64,000 nt of DNA from Lophius americanus. Lineage: Eukaryota > Chordata > Actinopteri > Lophiiformes > Lophiidae. The position numbers were made by a program, and so were the translations under genes. Under the pieces are notes generated by a model that searched no databases, had not been told where the DNA came from, and worked only from the letters and a program-made list of their open reading frames with translations. The number at the start of each line of letters is the position of its first letter. Positions within the stretch are counted from its first letter, which is position 1. Where the stretch lies: contig JBBDHG010000153.1 of the NCBI GenBank assembly GCA_037951165.1, forward strand, positions 1,052,501-1,116,500. The letters run 5' to 3'. Shown one piece after another: positions 1 through 11,437 of the stretch.

Positions 1-1608
1 GAATTACTAAAACATTATTAATAAATGTTAACATTTAATTTATAAATTCTACAGGCTGTCCACAAATTCTAGCGGTGTGCTCACCTCTACTTATAGCTTT
101 CTCCCTTCTGGGCCCTGGCCACCCCATTAGAAACATTCCTAGGACCGCCCCTGCACTGAGCTCTTTTATGGACTCACCTATTACCTATTTTGCGTTAGAG
201 TTGTAATAATTGTTTCTGTACAATGCTCACGTTATCATGATGAAACAGTTTGTAAATACATCCAATATAAGTTGCTAGTTAGACAGAAATCACCCACTTG
301 ACCCACATATTGACATTATAATTGACAGAAAAACGATCAGCAATTTCACCATTCAGATTTTTTTCTACTAATGCGTGCTCCATGCCACCCTGGGGAAAAA
401 TATTAACCTGGATGACGGCCCAATCTGCCACTGCTCATACAAAGAAAACTTTTTTTCTCATACAATCATGACTTTCTAGTTGTAATGTCTGATTTTGATT
501 ATGTTCGTTGAGGAGGTTATGTCTCTTAGCTTTGTCAGTTTGAACTAATTTGCATGAAATTTTACCCACGGGTAGGTTTTGGCATATGCGAGAAATGATT
601 ACATTTTTTTGTGACGTTGTCATGACCTCTTGACGTGACGCCATCATATCATTTTCCAAACCATTGTGCACTTTTTCTGACGTGGGTACTGTTGTGCGTT
701 GGTGGAATTTTTCACTCTCTGAATGCTTCCTAGTTTTTTTTGTGTGACCCTAGTACTTCTTTGTAGTATATAGATGCTGCCTCTGAGTTCATGCATCCAC
801 TCATGTGGCTTATTTCCTTTGTAAGACAGTCCCTTCATCATATCAAACATAAAAGCACTCAAAGAGGGAAACCGCTGCCAAGGCATAACACACTACCCAA
901 GGTAGACGTTAACCAAGATTTTCGTTTTAAATCCAAAAAAGCCAGATCTTGCCATGATTTAGAAGACGTTTTTATGACGTCACGGTGTGAAGTCATGACG
1001 TAATCTCACCAAAATGTAATATATCCAGCGTATACTAAAACCTACATCTGGGTTACGTTTTATGCAAACCCCTTCAGTAGTTTTTCAAATATCTTGGCTA
1101 GTAAACAAACATATAAAGGCATATAAATGCAAAAACAACCTCATTGGTTGGTAGTGACAGCGGAACAGACCGATGCGCTCACAGAGGGAGACACGCTGTT
1201 GATTTAATAGTGATTTTCTCCAACAGTTGTAAGAAAATACACAACCATCAGAATTTAACAGACCATAACTGACTTGGATCGTGATGTGAATCAGATGCAT
1301 CTGAAAATTTCCCCACGAGTTATTATTATTATTATTGTAAGCATCTGTTAACGTTTCCCATGTGACATCGCTGTTTCTGATCACGTATTTAGCTGCCGCC
1401 TCTTTTGACCCTCCGCAGTCACCGTAGACAACACAATATCATTTGCTTGTTAAAAACGATAAAGTAGAAATTCAAAACACGGACTTCTCTGTGTGTATCG
1501 TAATGTATTTGTCTTAAGAGTAAGTCATATTGCATCACGTGTGTTTTTCTCACAGCCTTTCAGTTGGGGTCAGAGTTCAGTACATACTGATGATGTCATC
1601 GCCTGAAG
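1..1608. other. 5' flank of bsdc1, no gene recognised
   Basis: This AT-rich stretch lies upstream of the bsdc1 start codon. I recognise no conserved protein in any frame; the open frames are short and have no family resemblance. It should contain the bsdc1 promoter and 5' UTR, but no TATA box or start site can be placed with confidence. A short ATT microsatellite lies near 1320-1337. A non-coding upstream exon cannot be excluded. Confidence 0.6.
612..1000. promoter_or_regulatory. cluster of CRE/ATF-like motifs upstream of bsdc1
   Basis: The palindromic full site TGACGTCA is at 975-982. Further TGACG half sites are at about 612, 631, 636, 679 and 996. The full site is the known binding sequence of CREB/ATF proteins. 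The cluster lies 0.6-1.0 kb before the start codon, so promoter-proximal or enhancer function is inferred only. CpG-containing sites tend to decay in vertebrate DNA, which makes the cluster slightly more notable. Confidence 0.35.
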
Positions 1609-1619
1609 ATGGCTGAAGG
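1609..1619 (+). CDS. bsdc1: bsdc1 coding exon 1
   Basis: This exon encodes Met-Ala-Glu and two bases of the next codon (phase 2). The donor is GG|GTGAGAG. Intron 1 runs 1620-2176. Confidence 0.9.
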
Positions 1620-4600
1620 GTGAGAGTCAACTCGCTGAAATACTTTTTCTTTTTTGAATATAATACAACCGAGAGCACCGATATAGTTTTAATGTAATGT
1701 TTATAACTGTGTCGGGTATCAAATATGATTTGGTGGAACTAGTTCCTTTTAACCAGCTGTACTTTTCTGCCCACGTAATCAGTCCAGGAAGTGCGTTTGT
1801 TTACCAAAACAAATCTAGCATTAGCATAGTCGGTTATTTGGAATGTATCGGCAAAGCTAATATAACCACGAATTAACAAACATGGGTTGGAAATTTGATG
1901 TATTTATCTTTGTTATAATATCCAGCGTTTACATTCAGCCTCTTCAATCGAATTTAAGCCTTGTTTTTTTCAGGTTAGCCTAGCCAATCGTAGCTGCTAG
2001 CTATGTTTAGCTAAGTCCCCTAACTGTCTATGCTCTCTGGATATGTGTCACAGCTTAAGCAGTTGATAAATATATGAAAGTGGTGTTTTCGTGGTGTTGG
2101 GTTTTATGAAAACATATCTGCTGTTTTGGTTTTGAGGAGTAACGGTTTTGTCTATTACGCGTCTTGTCTTTTGCAGAGAAGGATGGTGGGGAGGCTGGCT
2201 TCAGCAGAGCTTCCAGGCCGTCAAAGATAAGGTAATCTACATAAAGAATAAATCCATACCATGATTAATATAATATCATTGTACTTATATCTGTATTTTT
2301 AGCAGTTGTGAAATGTTAAAATGTCAACATGAAATATTGGCATTAGATGCAAAGTGACTGAGATCTGTAAATTAGCACAAAATGAAAATACTCATACGCC
2401 GAGCAATTCATATCAGTATTTACTCACAAATATGCAGTAACAGGCACCATTATGTAATAGTTGTCCATAATAGGTGGTAGGAATCTTATAATGAGAAGTC
2501 ACATATATCATTGACCAAATACACAGTCAGATTATGTAGTATATTACAATAATACAGATTTATTTTCCTTAATTGTTTATAAAGTGAAGTTATGTGCAAT
2601 CATAGCTAATGTTTAGGACGCAAAAGGGATGCATTTGAATCGTTAAGCCTTAATATTTTATCCAAGTGACAGGTTGATCAGGTTGTTGATTTGGATTATT
2701 TGCAGTCAACTGAGGCCTTGGACTTCCTAAAGCGAGATCTGACGGAGTTCTCCACAGTTGTACAACATGACACAACGTGCTCAATTGTGGCTACAGCCAC
2801 GGCTGTCAGAAACAAGCTTGCGGTTGGTTTTTGCCTTCTCCGTGTTAATTGACCCATGTCATGTGCATGCCGTCTATATGAAAGGGGTCTAGGTTGCTAA
2901 ATATCAAATCTAATCTTGTCTTGTCTTTTCCAGGCGGAAAGCTCCTCTGATACCACAGAAAAAGTCAAGAAGGGCATCTCTAGTTTCTTGGGGGTGATAT
3001 CAGACACGCTTGCTCCACCACCTGATAAAACCATTGACTGTGATGTAATCACATTGATGGCGACACCAGCGGGAACTACAGAGGTCTATGACAGTTCTAA
3101 GGTGGGCAGTAAATCTGCTTTTACTTTCAGCTGAAAAAACTGCCCTTTCTAATCTAATTTACAGGTTTCAAAATGATAAAACAGCAGGTCTAGGTATGGT
3201 GTTAGTGCAGACGCTAGTTATCAGTTGAATTGAGAACTTTGTACTCAATCTCCTTGAAAATAATCAACAGAGCCTTTGTATTAATTCAGAGCAGATCTAG
3301 CTAAGATTTTGAAAGTGATTACATGTGCAAGCAAAAACAACCACAGCTGCGCCTTTGTTTTACCTGCAGGCACGGCTTTACAGTTTGCAAGCTGACGCTG
3401 CAACATACTGCAATGAACCTGATGGTAAGTAAACACATTTAAATAAATACGTGGCCTATAGAAAAAGTTAATTAACAGCGCCTGGACAACCGTTGGAGGT
3501 TTGGATGGTTTCCTGGGTGTGTAAGAAATTTTGGCAGGGTCTCAACTCGATCGTTTGTGGATAATAAATAATAAGTAGTCATAAAGTAGAAAGGGCTTAT
3601 TTGGCTGGTAGCAACTGAACAGCAAGGATGAATAAGAAAGGTCCACAGCTGACAGAGCAGTGCTTCCTATCAAGTTAACTCTCTTTACCATAGATGTATA
3701 TTTATATCTTTGCTCTATACAGTCTAAACGTAGCTTGCTTACCTCCAAATCTCTCTGCAAAATAGACCAAACATACTTCCCGAGGTGTTCTAGACGCCTA
3801 CCCTTCCATATAGGTTTTCGGCACACAGGATGGCAAACAAAAGTCAAGACAGCTCATTTCTGTATTGTTAGCATGTTGCTAACAAACAAACTTTTTTGCT
3901 TCGGAGCTTTCAACAGAAACTTTATTGACAATTGTGAATAGCGACAATGGGCTGCAGGATCTGTACGGGTAGTAGCACTTTGAGATTTGATCCAAATGTA
4001 AAGTGCGTTTTAAATTAAATGTATTATTATTATTACTATTATGAGCACTCGTGTCGTCCGCTAGGATCTGACTGTACAGTGAGCGCTCTGCCGTTTAGGA
4101 AACTGTTTTTCCATGTTTACATGATGAGTTTGGACTCATTCTGTGAGTGGGATCTATCTCACATGAGTTATATGGCTCGTAATTCCAAAATTGTTAGTTG
4201 TTATCTTTTATGTTTAAATCAACAAAGGGCTGTAGAGTTTAAATTTTTAGTCCGGTGGACTATTTTGTTTACCCACTATTTAATTCAAAACAGGATTATT
4301 TTAATGTGGATTAATAATAGAGGCGTTGCAGATATTTACTTTCTTTCTTTGGTGTCTATCGAGTTTATTTTAATGAGGTTGTTTTTTTCAACAGGTCCTT
4401 TAGAGTTGTTTGACAACTGGCTATCCAGCTTCAGCATGGAAGAGAAGAAAGGAGAAATCTCAGAACTTTTGGTCAACAGTCCTTCGATAAGAGCCCTGTA
4501 CACTAAAATGGTATCTATTGTTGCTTTTGTCGATACTTTTAGATACACAGCAGAGCCTCCACTTTTGTTGCATCATATAACATTCATTTAATAAACACTT

Positions 4601-7600
4601 TGATTCACAGTAACTTACTGCAAGTATTTTCTAGTGGGAAAAGAACAAAACTACATGTATTATTTTAAGTGTAAGAAACCATACAATGACATTTACATGT
4701 GCTATCCACAGGTACCAGTGGCTGTAGCCCATTCAGAATTCTGGCAGAGGTACTTCTACAAAGTGTTTCAGCTGGACCAGGTAATTATGCTGTTTTATAC
4801 TCTTTGGTGTCCTCTGGTTGAGCAGCAATAACCCCCTTGGATGCCACCTAGTGGCTGACTGGATTAATAATATGTTGTTCAAGTAGAATAAATATGTACA
4901 CACAATAAGTAACACACTAAAAGTGTTAAATCACTGCCTGTGGCGCCACCTACCTGCTTTTGCTGTACCACACGCTGTCATTGTAGTAAAAAAGTTGATT
5001 GAAAAATGACAGCAATATGGTCAAAAACATATTAAAATTTCGGCAGTAGAGTGTTTGCAAGTGTGTTAATTAAGAAATAAGTATGATAGATTTTTACAGA
5101 CTGCCAAATGTGTAACACAAAATGTCAACCTAATCATATCTCTCTATACACATCCAGAAAAATAGACCAGAATAAGCCAGTCCTGTAAAACATCCCTTCA
5201 GTCCTGTCTCTATAAAGCTGACTGTGCCATTTTATGCATTTGGATAGTATTTTAGAGAGAGGTTGATTCAGCCGTAGAAGCTTGTCATATAGAGTTGAAA
5301 GAACATAACAACAAGTGATCCACTCAAAGAAAAAGCAAGTGTCCATTCATTTATCAAGCAATGCATAGTTTTGCAATGCATTATAGCGGATTCGTGATGT
5401 GTGCAGACTTTCCCTCACGGATTGGGATGCATATAAACCATCTAACAGTTTCAACGTGTAACAACAATAGTCTGAAAGACAGTTCAACGGCTGCTTTTAC
5501 TTTTTAAAGTAACAATTGGCCTAAATGTCAGTGAAGAGTTGGAGTTATAAGATTCAAATAGAGCATAAGATTCAAATAGAGCAGTTTTGTGGTCATGTGA
5601 ACGGAGCACGTTAGAGAGATTTGAGATCAGGAAATTTTATAAGATGGTATCTTTTGCGTTCACAACAAGGACTTTTTTTCTTATCAATATGAGCCCAGTA
5701 GCTTTGAGGTTTACTGGCAGGTACCACAGCTGATCTTTCAAATCTACTCTGTCACGCGGCAGGAGGAGGCCAGGAGGGTGGCGCTGAAGCAGAGGGCGGA
5801 GCAGGCGACACACACGGAGACGCTGGGCTGGGAGGAGGAGGAGGAGGGTACGTCAGCCTCCATTTTGCATTTTTGATGATTAAGTTTGAAACCTGCGGCT
5901 TACGCTGCTGCCTCTGCTGTCCCTGTTAGATGACTTCCTCGGCGCCACGTCATCATATCATCTCAACTTAACACCACACCTGGACAGCAGCTCCACCCAG
6001 CTGCAGACAACAGAGACGGGCACAGGAACTACTCTGCTGAGCCCTGACCTCTCCCTTAGCGAAGAGCTTGACGCCACCCTCTCTGTCAGCAGTGGAAGCG
6101 TCAGCCAGCCGACGCAGGTGGAGGTGCGGCCGGAGCCCGTCGCAGAGTTAGCCGCGAAACTGACAGAAGCTAGCTTGGTAGAGGCTGCAGAAAAGACACA
6201 GGAAGAGCAGCGGCTTGCTAAGAGTGACTCACCTCCCGAGGCTCAACTGGAGGCTGTTACCCGGCCAGAGGTCCCTGTTGATGGGGCGTCAGCGCGAGCT
6301 TCTGCTTCCAACTCCAAACAAGAAGCACCAAAGGAGGAGGGGCCACAGGACCTGAGAGTGTTTGAGCTTAACTCAGACAGCGGGAAATCAACGCCCTCTA
6401 ACAACGGCAAGAAAGGTAGGACGACAGATTTTTAGATTGTTATTGTCCTATTTTAGTGACAATGATATGGCTGTGAAAGTGGACGTCCAGAGCTGACGAT
6501 TAATCGTCTTACGACAAAGTGTTTTATTATACTCAGCCTAGTAGTGTCATTATAACCCCGAAAAGTCAGGCATATCATGGAATCGTCATCGTTGCGTCTG
6601 CAGATCCTTCCTGTTCAATGCGACTCCTCAAAAGCTATTTCATGCATCGTATTCAAATTTCTTAACACCGTAGACCTGAGTGCGAGGAAGAACTGGATTG
6701 ATTCCAGATAACGTCAGGGGTGTATATTTCCACCATTAGGGCAAGCTTGTCTCCAAAACATTTCTGGCCACAATTTCTCAACAGTTGTTCTGACTTAGTC
6801 CAAATTTAGTGCAAAAGAATCCACTCTGAGAGATCTATCTCCTATATATCATATTCTATAGTTCATATTTTACTCACTAGGGGGAGCTTTTTTTTTCTTT
6901 CAAAAACGCTTTTGAACACCACATTTCATTTTAGGAGCTCAGTCAGCAGGATTGCTTGTCAACACGGCGGATCGGGGCATTCCAGGGATAATCCCTCATC
7001 ATAGGTCTAATTATAATAATACTAATAATACACAATAATAATCAAATGTCCCTCATGAAGAAGACCCGTTTAATTTCATCTTTACGTTGAGACTCAAATT
7101 CAGTCATAGCCAGTTGCTTGGATGGACCAGTAGCTGCAGCCAGTCTTTACAAGTGTCAGACTCACAGTTGGTTTCAGCAGGTTTCAGCGGCATCCTTTTA
7201 CCGCCAGTTTGACAAATTGCCGGACTTCTTGAGACATTTTAGAAGTCTGGAGCTGATGAAGAATTGTGCCTGAAGTCTTGGTCGTTCTGGACTGCAAAGG
7301 ACCAACATGAACATGATTATCTTCAGAACGGTGGCGTTTCCCTCCGACACCAAATAATCCGTAATCTTCATTTTACAGCCCTAAAATTTTCTGTTGATTC
7401 TCCTTTCAAAGCAGAATCAGAGCAATCAGATGAAATGGTGATGAGTTCTGGTTCAACAATAATCTGCTGGAAAGGTCTAAACCCAAAGTCCAAAACAATC
7501 ACAAAACGCACACTGACACACACACACTTCCCTCGCTCTGATGAAGGATTGGGCAGAATGACGGTGATGATGTCGTGATGATGTCAGGCCCAGTGAGTTG

Positions 7601-7895
7601 GTGATGGGTTTTTCTTTAATTGGTCTGAGCGAAGGTCAAAGAGTCCCTCTCTGCTCCTGCAGGGTCCAGCACCGACGTGAGCGAGGACTGGGAGAAAGAC
7701 TTTGACCTGGATATGACAGAAGAAGAAGTCCAGATGGCGCTCTCTAAAATAGAAGCTTCAGGAGAGGTAAGTTTGAAGTGGACACGGTCAAATTAACTAA
7801 ACTCTAAAGCCAAAAACCCAAAATGTTTTATCGACCAATTTTCCCTGTCTTCTTTTGTGGATCAGGTGGAGGAGGACTGGGAGAACTGGGAGTGA
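1609..7895 (+). CDS. bsdc1: BSD domain-containing protein 1 (11 coding exons, complete)
   Basis: The joined coding exons are 1609-1619, 2177-2231, 2706-2822, 2934-3101, 3370-3424, 4395-4510, 4712-4780, 5763-5847, 5930-6415, 7663-7766 and 7866-7895. Together they give 1296 nt, or 431 residues plus TGA, very close to the roughly 430 residues of the mammalian protein. All introns are GT-AG and the phases are consistent. The N-terminus begins MAEGEGWWGGWLQQSF, as in BSDC1 orthologues. A conserved region follows (residues about 23-117, including DKTIDCDVITLM). The BSD domain spans about 140-197, with the diagnostic Phe-Trp pair at 184-185 (HSEFWQRYFYKV). Residues 198-225 are charged and end in an acidic run. 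A poorly conserved Ser/Thr/Pro/Glu-rich linker is encoded by exon 9. The conserved tail has DLRVFELNSDSGKSTP (from 366), then SEDWEKDFDLDMTEEEVQ, and ends in DWENWE. No signal peptide or membrane segment is seen. BSD domains also occur in TFIIH p62 and synapse-associated proteins; the molecular role of BSDC1 is poorly known. The ATG has a good context, with A at -3 and G at +4. Confidence 0.96.
2177..2231 (+). CDS. bsdc1: bsdc1 coding exon 2
   Basis: The exon follows a TTTTGCAG acceptor and encodes the Trp-rich N-terminus (GEGWWGGWLQQSFQAVKDK). The donor is AAG|GTAATC, phase 0. Intron 2 is 2232-2705 and shows nothing beyond AT-rich sequence. Confidence 0.95.
2706..2822 (+). CDS. bsdc1: bsdc1 coding exon 3
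   Basis: This exon supplies residues 23-61, including RDLTEFSTVVQHDTTCSI, a well conserved part of the family. The donor GCG|GTTGGT is weak by consensus. Intron 3 is only 111 bp. Confidence 0.94.
2934..3101 (+). CDS. bsdc1: bsdc1 coding exon 4
   Basis: This exon supplies residues 62-117, including KKGISSFLGVISDTL and DKTIDCDVITLM. The acceptor is TTTTCCAG and the donor is AAG|GTGGGC, phase 0. Confidence 0.95.
3370..3424 (+). CDS. bsdc1: bsdc1 coding exon 5
   Basis: This exon supplies residues 118-135 (ARLYSLQADAATYCNEPD) and the first base of Gly136. The donor is G|GTAAGT, phase 1. Intron 5 (3425-4394) holds a retroposon-like tail. Confidence 0.95.
3940..4040 (+). repeat. retroposon-like 3' tail in bsdc1 intron 5
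   Basis: The stretch has the form 'cactttgagattt ... aaagtgcgtttt ... aattaaatgta' followed by an ATT microsatellite. This resembles the AAAGCGC...TATAAATAAA plus short-repeat 3' ends seen on many fish LINE and SINE copies. The body further 5' is not identified. Confidence 0.45.
4395..4510 (+). CDS. bsdc1: bsdc1 coding exon 6 (BSD domain, first part)
   Basis: This exon supplies residues 136-174, including LELFDNWL, EEKKGEISELL and SPSIRALYTKM. This is the N-terminal helical part of the BSD domain. The acceptor is TTCAACAG and the donor is ATG|GTATCT. Confidence 0.95.
4712..4780 (+). CDS. bsdc1: bsdc1 coding exon 7 (BSD domain, Phe-Trp motif)
   Basis: This exon supplies residues 175-197 and carries the invariant adjacent Phe-Trp of BSD domains in HSEFWQRYFYKVFQL. 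The acceptor is TATCCACAG and the donor is CAG|GTAATT. Confidence 0.95.
5763..5847 (+). CDS. bsdc1: bsdc1 coding exon 8
   Basis: This exon supplies residues 198-225: EEARRVALKQRAEQ, then GW followed by a run of Glu. The acceptor is CACGCGGCAG. The donor is G|GTACGT, phase 1. Intron 8 is only 82 bp. Confidence 0.93.
5930..6415 (+). CDS. bsdc1: bsdc1 coding exon 9 (variable linker and conserved tail)
   Basis: This is the largest exon, supplying residues 226-387. Most of it is a low-complexity, Ser/Thr/Pro/Glu-rich linker that is likely disordered. It ends with the strongly conserved DLRVFELNSDSGKSTPSNN. The acceptor is CCCTGTTAG and the donor is AAAG|GTAGGA, phase 1. Confidence 0.94.
6545..6905 (+). 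repeat. family B dispersed repeat, copy 1 (bsdc1 intron 9)
   Basis: This copy contains 'gaggaagaactgga', 'tctgacttagtccaaattt', 'gagagatctatctcc' and 'catattttactcactaggg'. The same sentences recur in the same order at 12.7-13.2, 22.5-22.8, 41.5-41.8 (-), 45.5-45.7 (-) and 57.6-58.2 kb (-). I do not recognise a named family and see no protein coding in it. Confidence 0.75.
7663..7766 (+). CDS. bsdc1: bsdc1 coding exon 10
   Basis: This exon supplies residues 388-422, with SEDWEKDFDLDMTEEEVQ and MALSKIEASGE. The acceptor is CTCCTGCAG and the donor is GAG|GTAAGT. Confidence 0.95.
7866..7895 (+). CDS. bsdc1: bsdc1 coding exon 11 and stop codon
   Basis: This exon encodes VEEDWENWE and then TGA. 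The acidic, Trp-containing C-terminus is typical of the family. Intron 10 is 99 bp. Confidence 0.94.
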   Translation: MEEDWENWE

Positions 7896-8692
7896 CGGCC
7901 ATCGTAGAACAAACTCTGTCCCACCATTAAAGCTAGTTCTCAGCAGACGAACCATGCTTAACATGTTTTAACTCTTTGTCCGCACTGTCACCATATCATG
8001 ATTGTCGGTAGAGGATTTTCCACCGGGTTCGGACCACAGTGGTAAACCTGTCGAAGGGAAGACCGAGGCAATAAGAACTGCACGGCGCCGTCGGCTGTGG
8101 GTTTCAGCACAGAGAGGCCACTAGCGAGGGCGATCACTCGGGTCTTGGTCGTTTCTTTGAGTAACTTCTGACTCGCAGAGCGTCAGACCATAGTAATAGA
8201 GAGACGCTGAAATGATTCTGATCTTTAAAGCTTGAGGGCAGAGTGAAACGTGTCAGCGCAGCAGGACAGGAGCTGCTCCCCCGATTTATTTCAGCCATTA
8301 AATTCATGAAGAACGTTTGGGTTGTGGTTCCATCTGAGCCACGACTCAACCGCAAGCTGCAGAAGTCTGGAGCTGCTGGTCACAAAACGAGCGATTGATG
8401 ACCAATGATTTAAGCCCCCCTCCCTTTTCTCATACTTATTATGCAAGTGAATCTTCAAAATGAGCAAAAACCTCTTCTGGCCGTCACATTCAGCACTTTT
8501 CATTTTGGATTCACCCCCTGCTCTTTAGATAAATGGCCTTTCAAACACACAGTAGTGTGATTATCTTCTTCTTTTTAAAAATTTTGTTCCAGTCGGTCAC
8601 CAGAAACGTCTCCTTCCCCTCTTTATACATGTAACGTTAAAATGTCTATCGGTTTGTGTCGTTTGGGTCGAGGGAACATTTAAGTATCACTC

Positions 8693-8698
8693 AATAAA
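8693..8698 (+). terminator. polyadenylation signal AATAAA (proximal)
   Basis: A canonical AATAAA lies 0.8 kb after the bsdc1 stop. A T/GT-rich stretch (gatctttgtgtcg) follows 13-25 bases later, as expected for a cleavage element. Confidence 0.6.
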
Positions 8699-9161
8699 GA
8701 GGTTTCAAACGGATCTTTGTGTCGCGATGGCAGAATTCCTTGGCGTGGGATGACGGACGTGAGGATTTGAGTTTGGTCTGCTGGCCGAGCAGCAGCGTGA
8801 CGGAGCTCCACGTCTTTTCTCTGACTCCTTCTCTCCACCGTCTGCTCCGTATCCAAGAGAAAATAATCCCAGAGATGTAATATTTATATGAAAAGGCTTC
8901 GTTCGTTCTTTGGATTGCATGTCCGTGCGATTACATGCAGACCGCCTGCAGCCGTCGCTGTTGAGTTGTATGTTTGTTTTTGTTTTGGGTTAAGACCCAC
9001 ATCATGCTGCATGTCTATGATTCTCCGCTGTGTTTCCCTTCAGATCTAATCAAAGCGGTTCTGCACACGTCCGTTTCAAAGCTGGCTACTCCCTTTTTTC
9101 TTTTTTTTTTCTTTTCTATGTATATCTTTCTTTTTTCTTTTCCTTTCTTCAAATGATCGTA

Positions 9162-9167
9162 AATAAA
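9162..9167 (+). terminator. polyadenylation signal AATAAA (distal)
   Basis: A second canonical AATAAA is followed after about 20 bases by a GT-rich element (cagttttgtgcgtt). It is the alternative end for bsdc1; which is used cannot be told from sequence. Confidence 0.45.
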
Positions 9168-9199
9168 GGAATCGTAGCAAACCTCTCAGTTTTGTGCGT

Positions 9200-11190
9200 T
9201 CAAAGATGCTGCTGAGATTCCAGACCGCCCTGTTTGAACCAGAGGAGGTTGTTTATCTTCAAAAGCAACATCCCAGAAATAAGCTCTCATACCTAAACGG
9301 TTTTCACGAATGACTGCCGACCAGAAGTGACACAGGAAGTTGTTCTTTCTGCAGCAGTTTGTGCGTTTTTTTTTTTATTTTTAAATGTTCGATTTAATCA
9401 TTCATCATTGCCAAGAAAATACAATTAGCTGAATTAAACATGCAAATTTAAACCAAATATTGTATTCAGCGTTCTTGTTTGTGAGTTTGAATAATGGATG
9501 ATGGACAGAAGAGAAAATAACTAATCGGTTAAGCTCCTGCCGTTATTCTTAAAGGTATTTGAGAAACTTTTTTTTTTTTTAATATTAGTTCTAATCATTT
9601 ATACAAGCTGAAAAAAAGTACTACGACAAAAATTAAACATGCAAATCATTTCATCAGTGCTGGAATGTAAATATTTGAGATGCAGCATTTAAATAAAGTG
9701 ACGGCGCAGACATGTAATTATACCGTAGATGTGTTTTTTTTTCTTCTATAAAACATTAAAAAAAACACATGGACGAACTTAGTTGAAGAATAATGGATTT
9801 GTTTGCAATGGACGACCACGTAGTCCATAATTTAGGACGCCTAACCCCTAGGTAACCATGGTGACAGGTGTCACAGACCTTTTACATGCTTTTGCTACTA
9901 AATGTAGATTTTAATTTTTGAAATACACCCAGTATCCCATTAAACTAGTTTGATATAAAATAACGTACGTTTTATTAATATTGTTTTTTGATCTCGTAAT
10001 ATCCAATCAGAAGAGTTAGAATTTTGTCCTATGTTAAGACTTTAAAATTCACATAAAATATCTTTTTTTTAGTTATTGCAAAATCAGATTAAGTTTTATA
10101 TATGCTGTGGAATTGCAAAATAAAGGAAGTCTGTGTTCCTAAGTGAAAAGAAAAATGAAGGTAACATTAGAGATCACAGACAGGAGGCAGCATTTAAAAC
10201 ATAAATTCATAAATGTGGGTCTATTTGGTCTATTTTTATTTTTTTTATAACATCATTTTCATTTAAGGAGAAACATAATTCTTCTGGTTTAAAGATGAGA
10301 ATGAAGTGAAGATGGAGGCAGTGGATGTTACGGTCTGTTGTTTCCTTTTTTTTGGCAGTAAGGAGTCACCTGATGGCGCTGTTGCTCCATCCAGGCCTCC
10401 TCCATCACCAGCAGCCACTCCTTGTCCCTCAGCTGCAGCATCCATCTCCCTCCCGGGGGTCGACCACTTCACCTTTGTTCCTCATCACAGGCATTGATGA
10501 CCTGACTCCTTCATTTGTTACATTTGGACAGGACGTGTCTCTGAGTTTGTCTCCGTGGGGGAGCGTCCGGAGGAGCCGCCGGTCTGATGTGGTTTTTTTG
10601 TGGTGCATCAGCTGGGCTTAATGTAGGTCAGGGTGGAGGGACCCCTGTGAAACTCTGTAACCCCTGTAAGGTGGACGCCGCCTCCTTCTCCTGTGAAGAA
10701 GACACATCTGACTGTCTGGGACGCATCTCTGATGGCTGGGGGTGTTCCGTCCCCCCCCCCCGGGCGGGACTTTGAGTGACTGGATGATGAAGACCATTAG
10801 TTCCAGCACTGATATCTAAACTAACAAAGAATCAGTGCAGAGGAAGAGTGAAATGAAATCTCCCTTTCAGATTTACAATTTAAAGGAGCGGTTCGCCCGA
10901 ACTTGAGTATTCAGTCGGTGTCTACGATGAAGAGTGAACAGATTCCGAGCCCGTATATCTGGAGCTTTAAGACGAAACAGCACGGCAGCTTTCTCCTGAA
11001 ACAACCGAAGGGAATAGGGACTTGGTTTAAAACAAACCAAAACAATATGTCCATCTGGTGTAATCCAGTGCTGTCCTCTAAATCATGCAGTATTTAATCC
11101 ATGTTTGTGTCCTTCAAGTATTTCTGCTGGGATGTTGTCGTCTCAATTTGAACAATGCTGGAATACACTTTCCAGAAATGACATCGGCAA
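9200..11190. other. intergenic, no gene recognised
   Basis: This stretch is AT-rich with T-runs. I recognise no conserved peptide, and the open frames around 10.3-10.7 kb give Pro/Ser-rich peptides with no family resemblance. Confidence 0.6.
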
Positions 11191-11208
11191 CTTTTGACCA
11201 CAAACGTC

Positions 11209-11237
11209 ACGTCACATTCGAAAAACGAATGTGACGT
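11209..11237. repeat. hairpin with TGACGT in both arms
   Basis: ACGTCACATTCG (11209-11220) and CGAATGTGACGT (11226-11237) form a perfect 12-bp inverted repeat around an A5 loop. With gaps, the match continues outward to ACCACAAA / TTTTGTGGT. The left arm also has a direct duplication (ACGTCACGTCAC). Confidence 0.8.
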
Positions 11238-11437
11238 TTTTGTGGTTGTTGTCGAATAATCTGGATTTCCACCTCGTCATCATCTTTTTTATGGAAGCCG
11301 AGAACGCGTTTGCGTTTCTCAGATTTTTATTTTTTTATAACGCTTTGCTCAACTTCTGGGTTAGTGACTCAGAATAAAGCCTTAACCCTTTAATGTCCTC
11401 AAAACGAAAGATTCATTCTTTGCATATATATTATTTT

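Larger units (their letters stand above)
7896..9200 (+). other. bsdc1: bsdc1 3' UTR and end region
   Basis: The transcript continues from the stop codon to one of two AATAAA signals (8693 or 9162), giving a 3' UTR of about 0.8 or 1.3 kb. The region between 8715 and 9160 is T-rich towards its end and has no other gene. Confidence 0.7.

Noticed and set aside
4019..4591. 190-residue + strand open frame
   Set aside because: Its last third is bsdc1 exon 6 in the correct frame. The earlier part is intron 5 that happens to stay open, including the ATT microsatellite read as Tyr.
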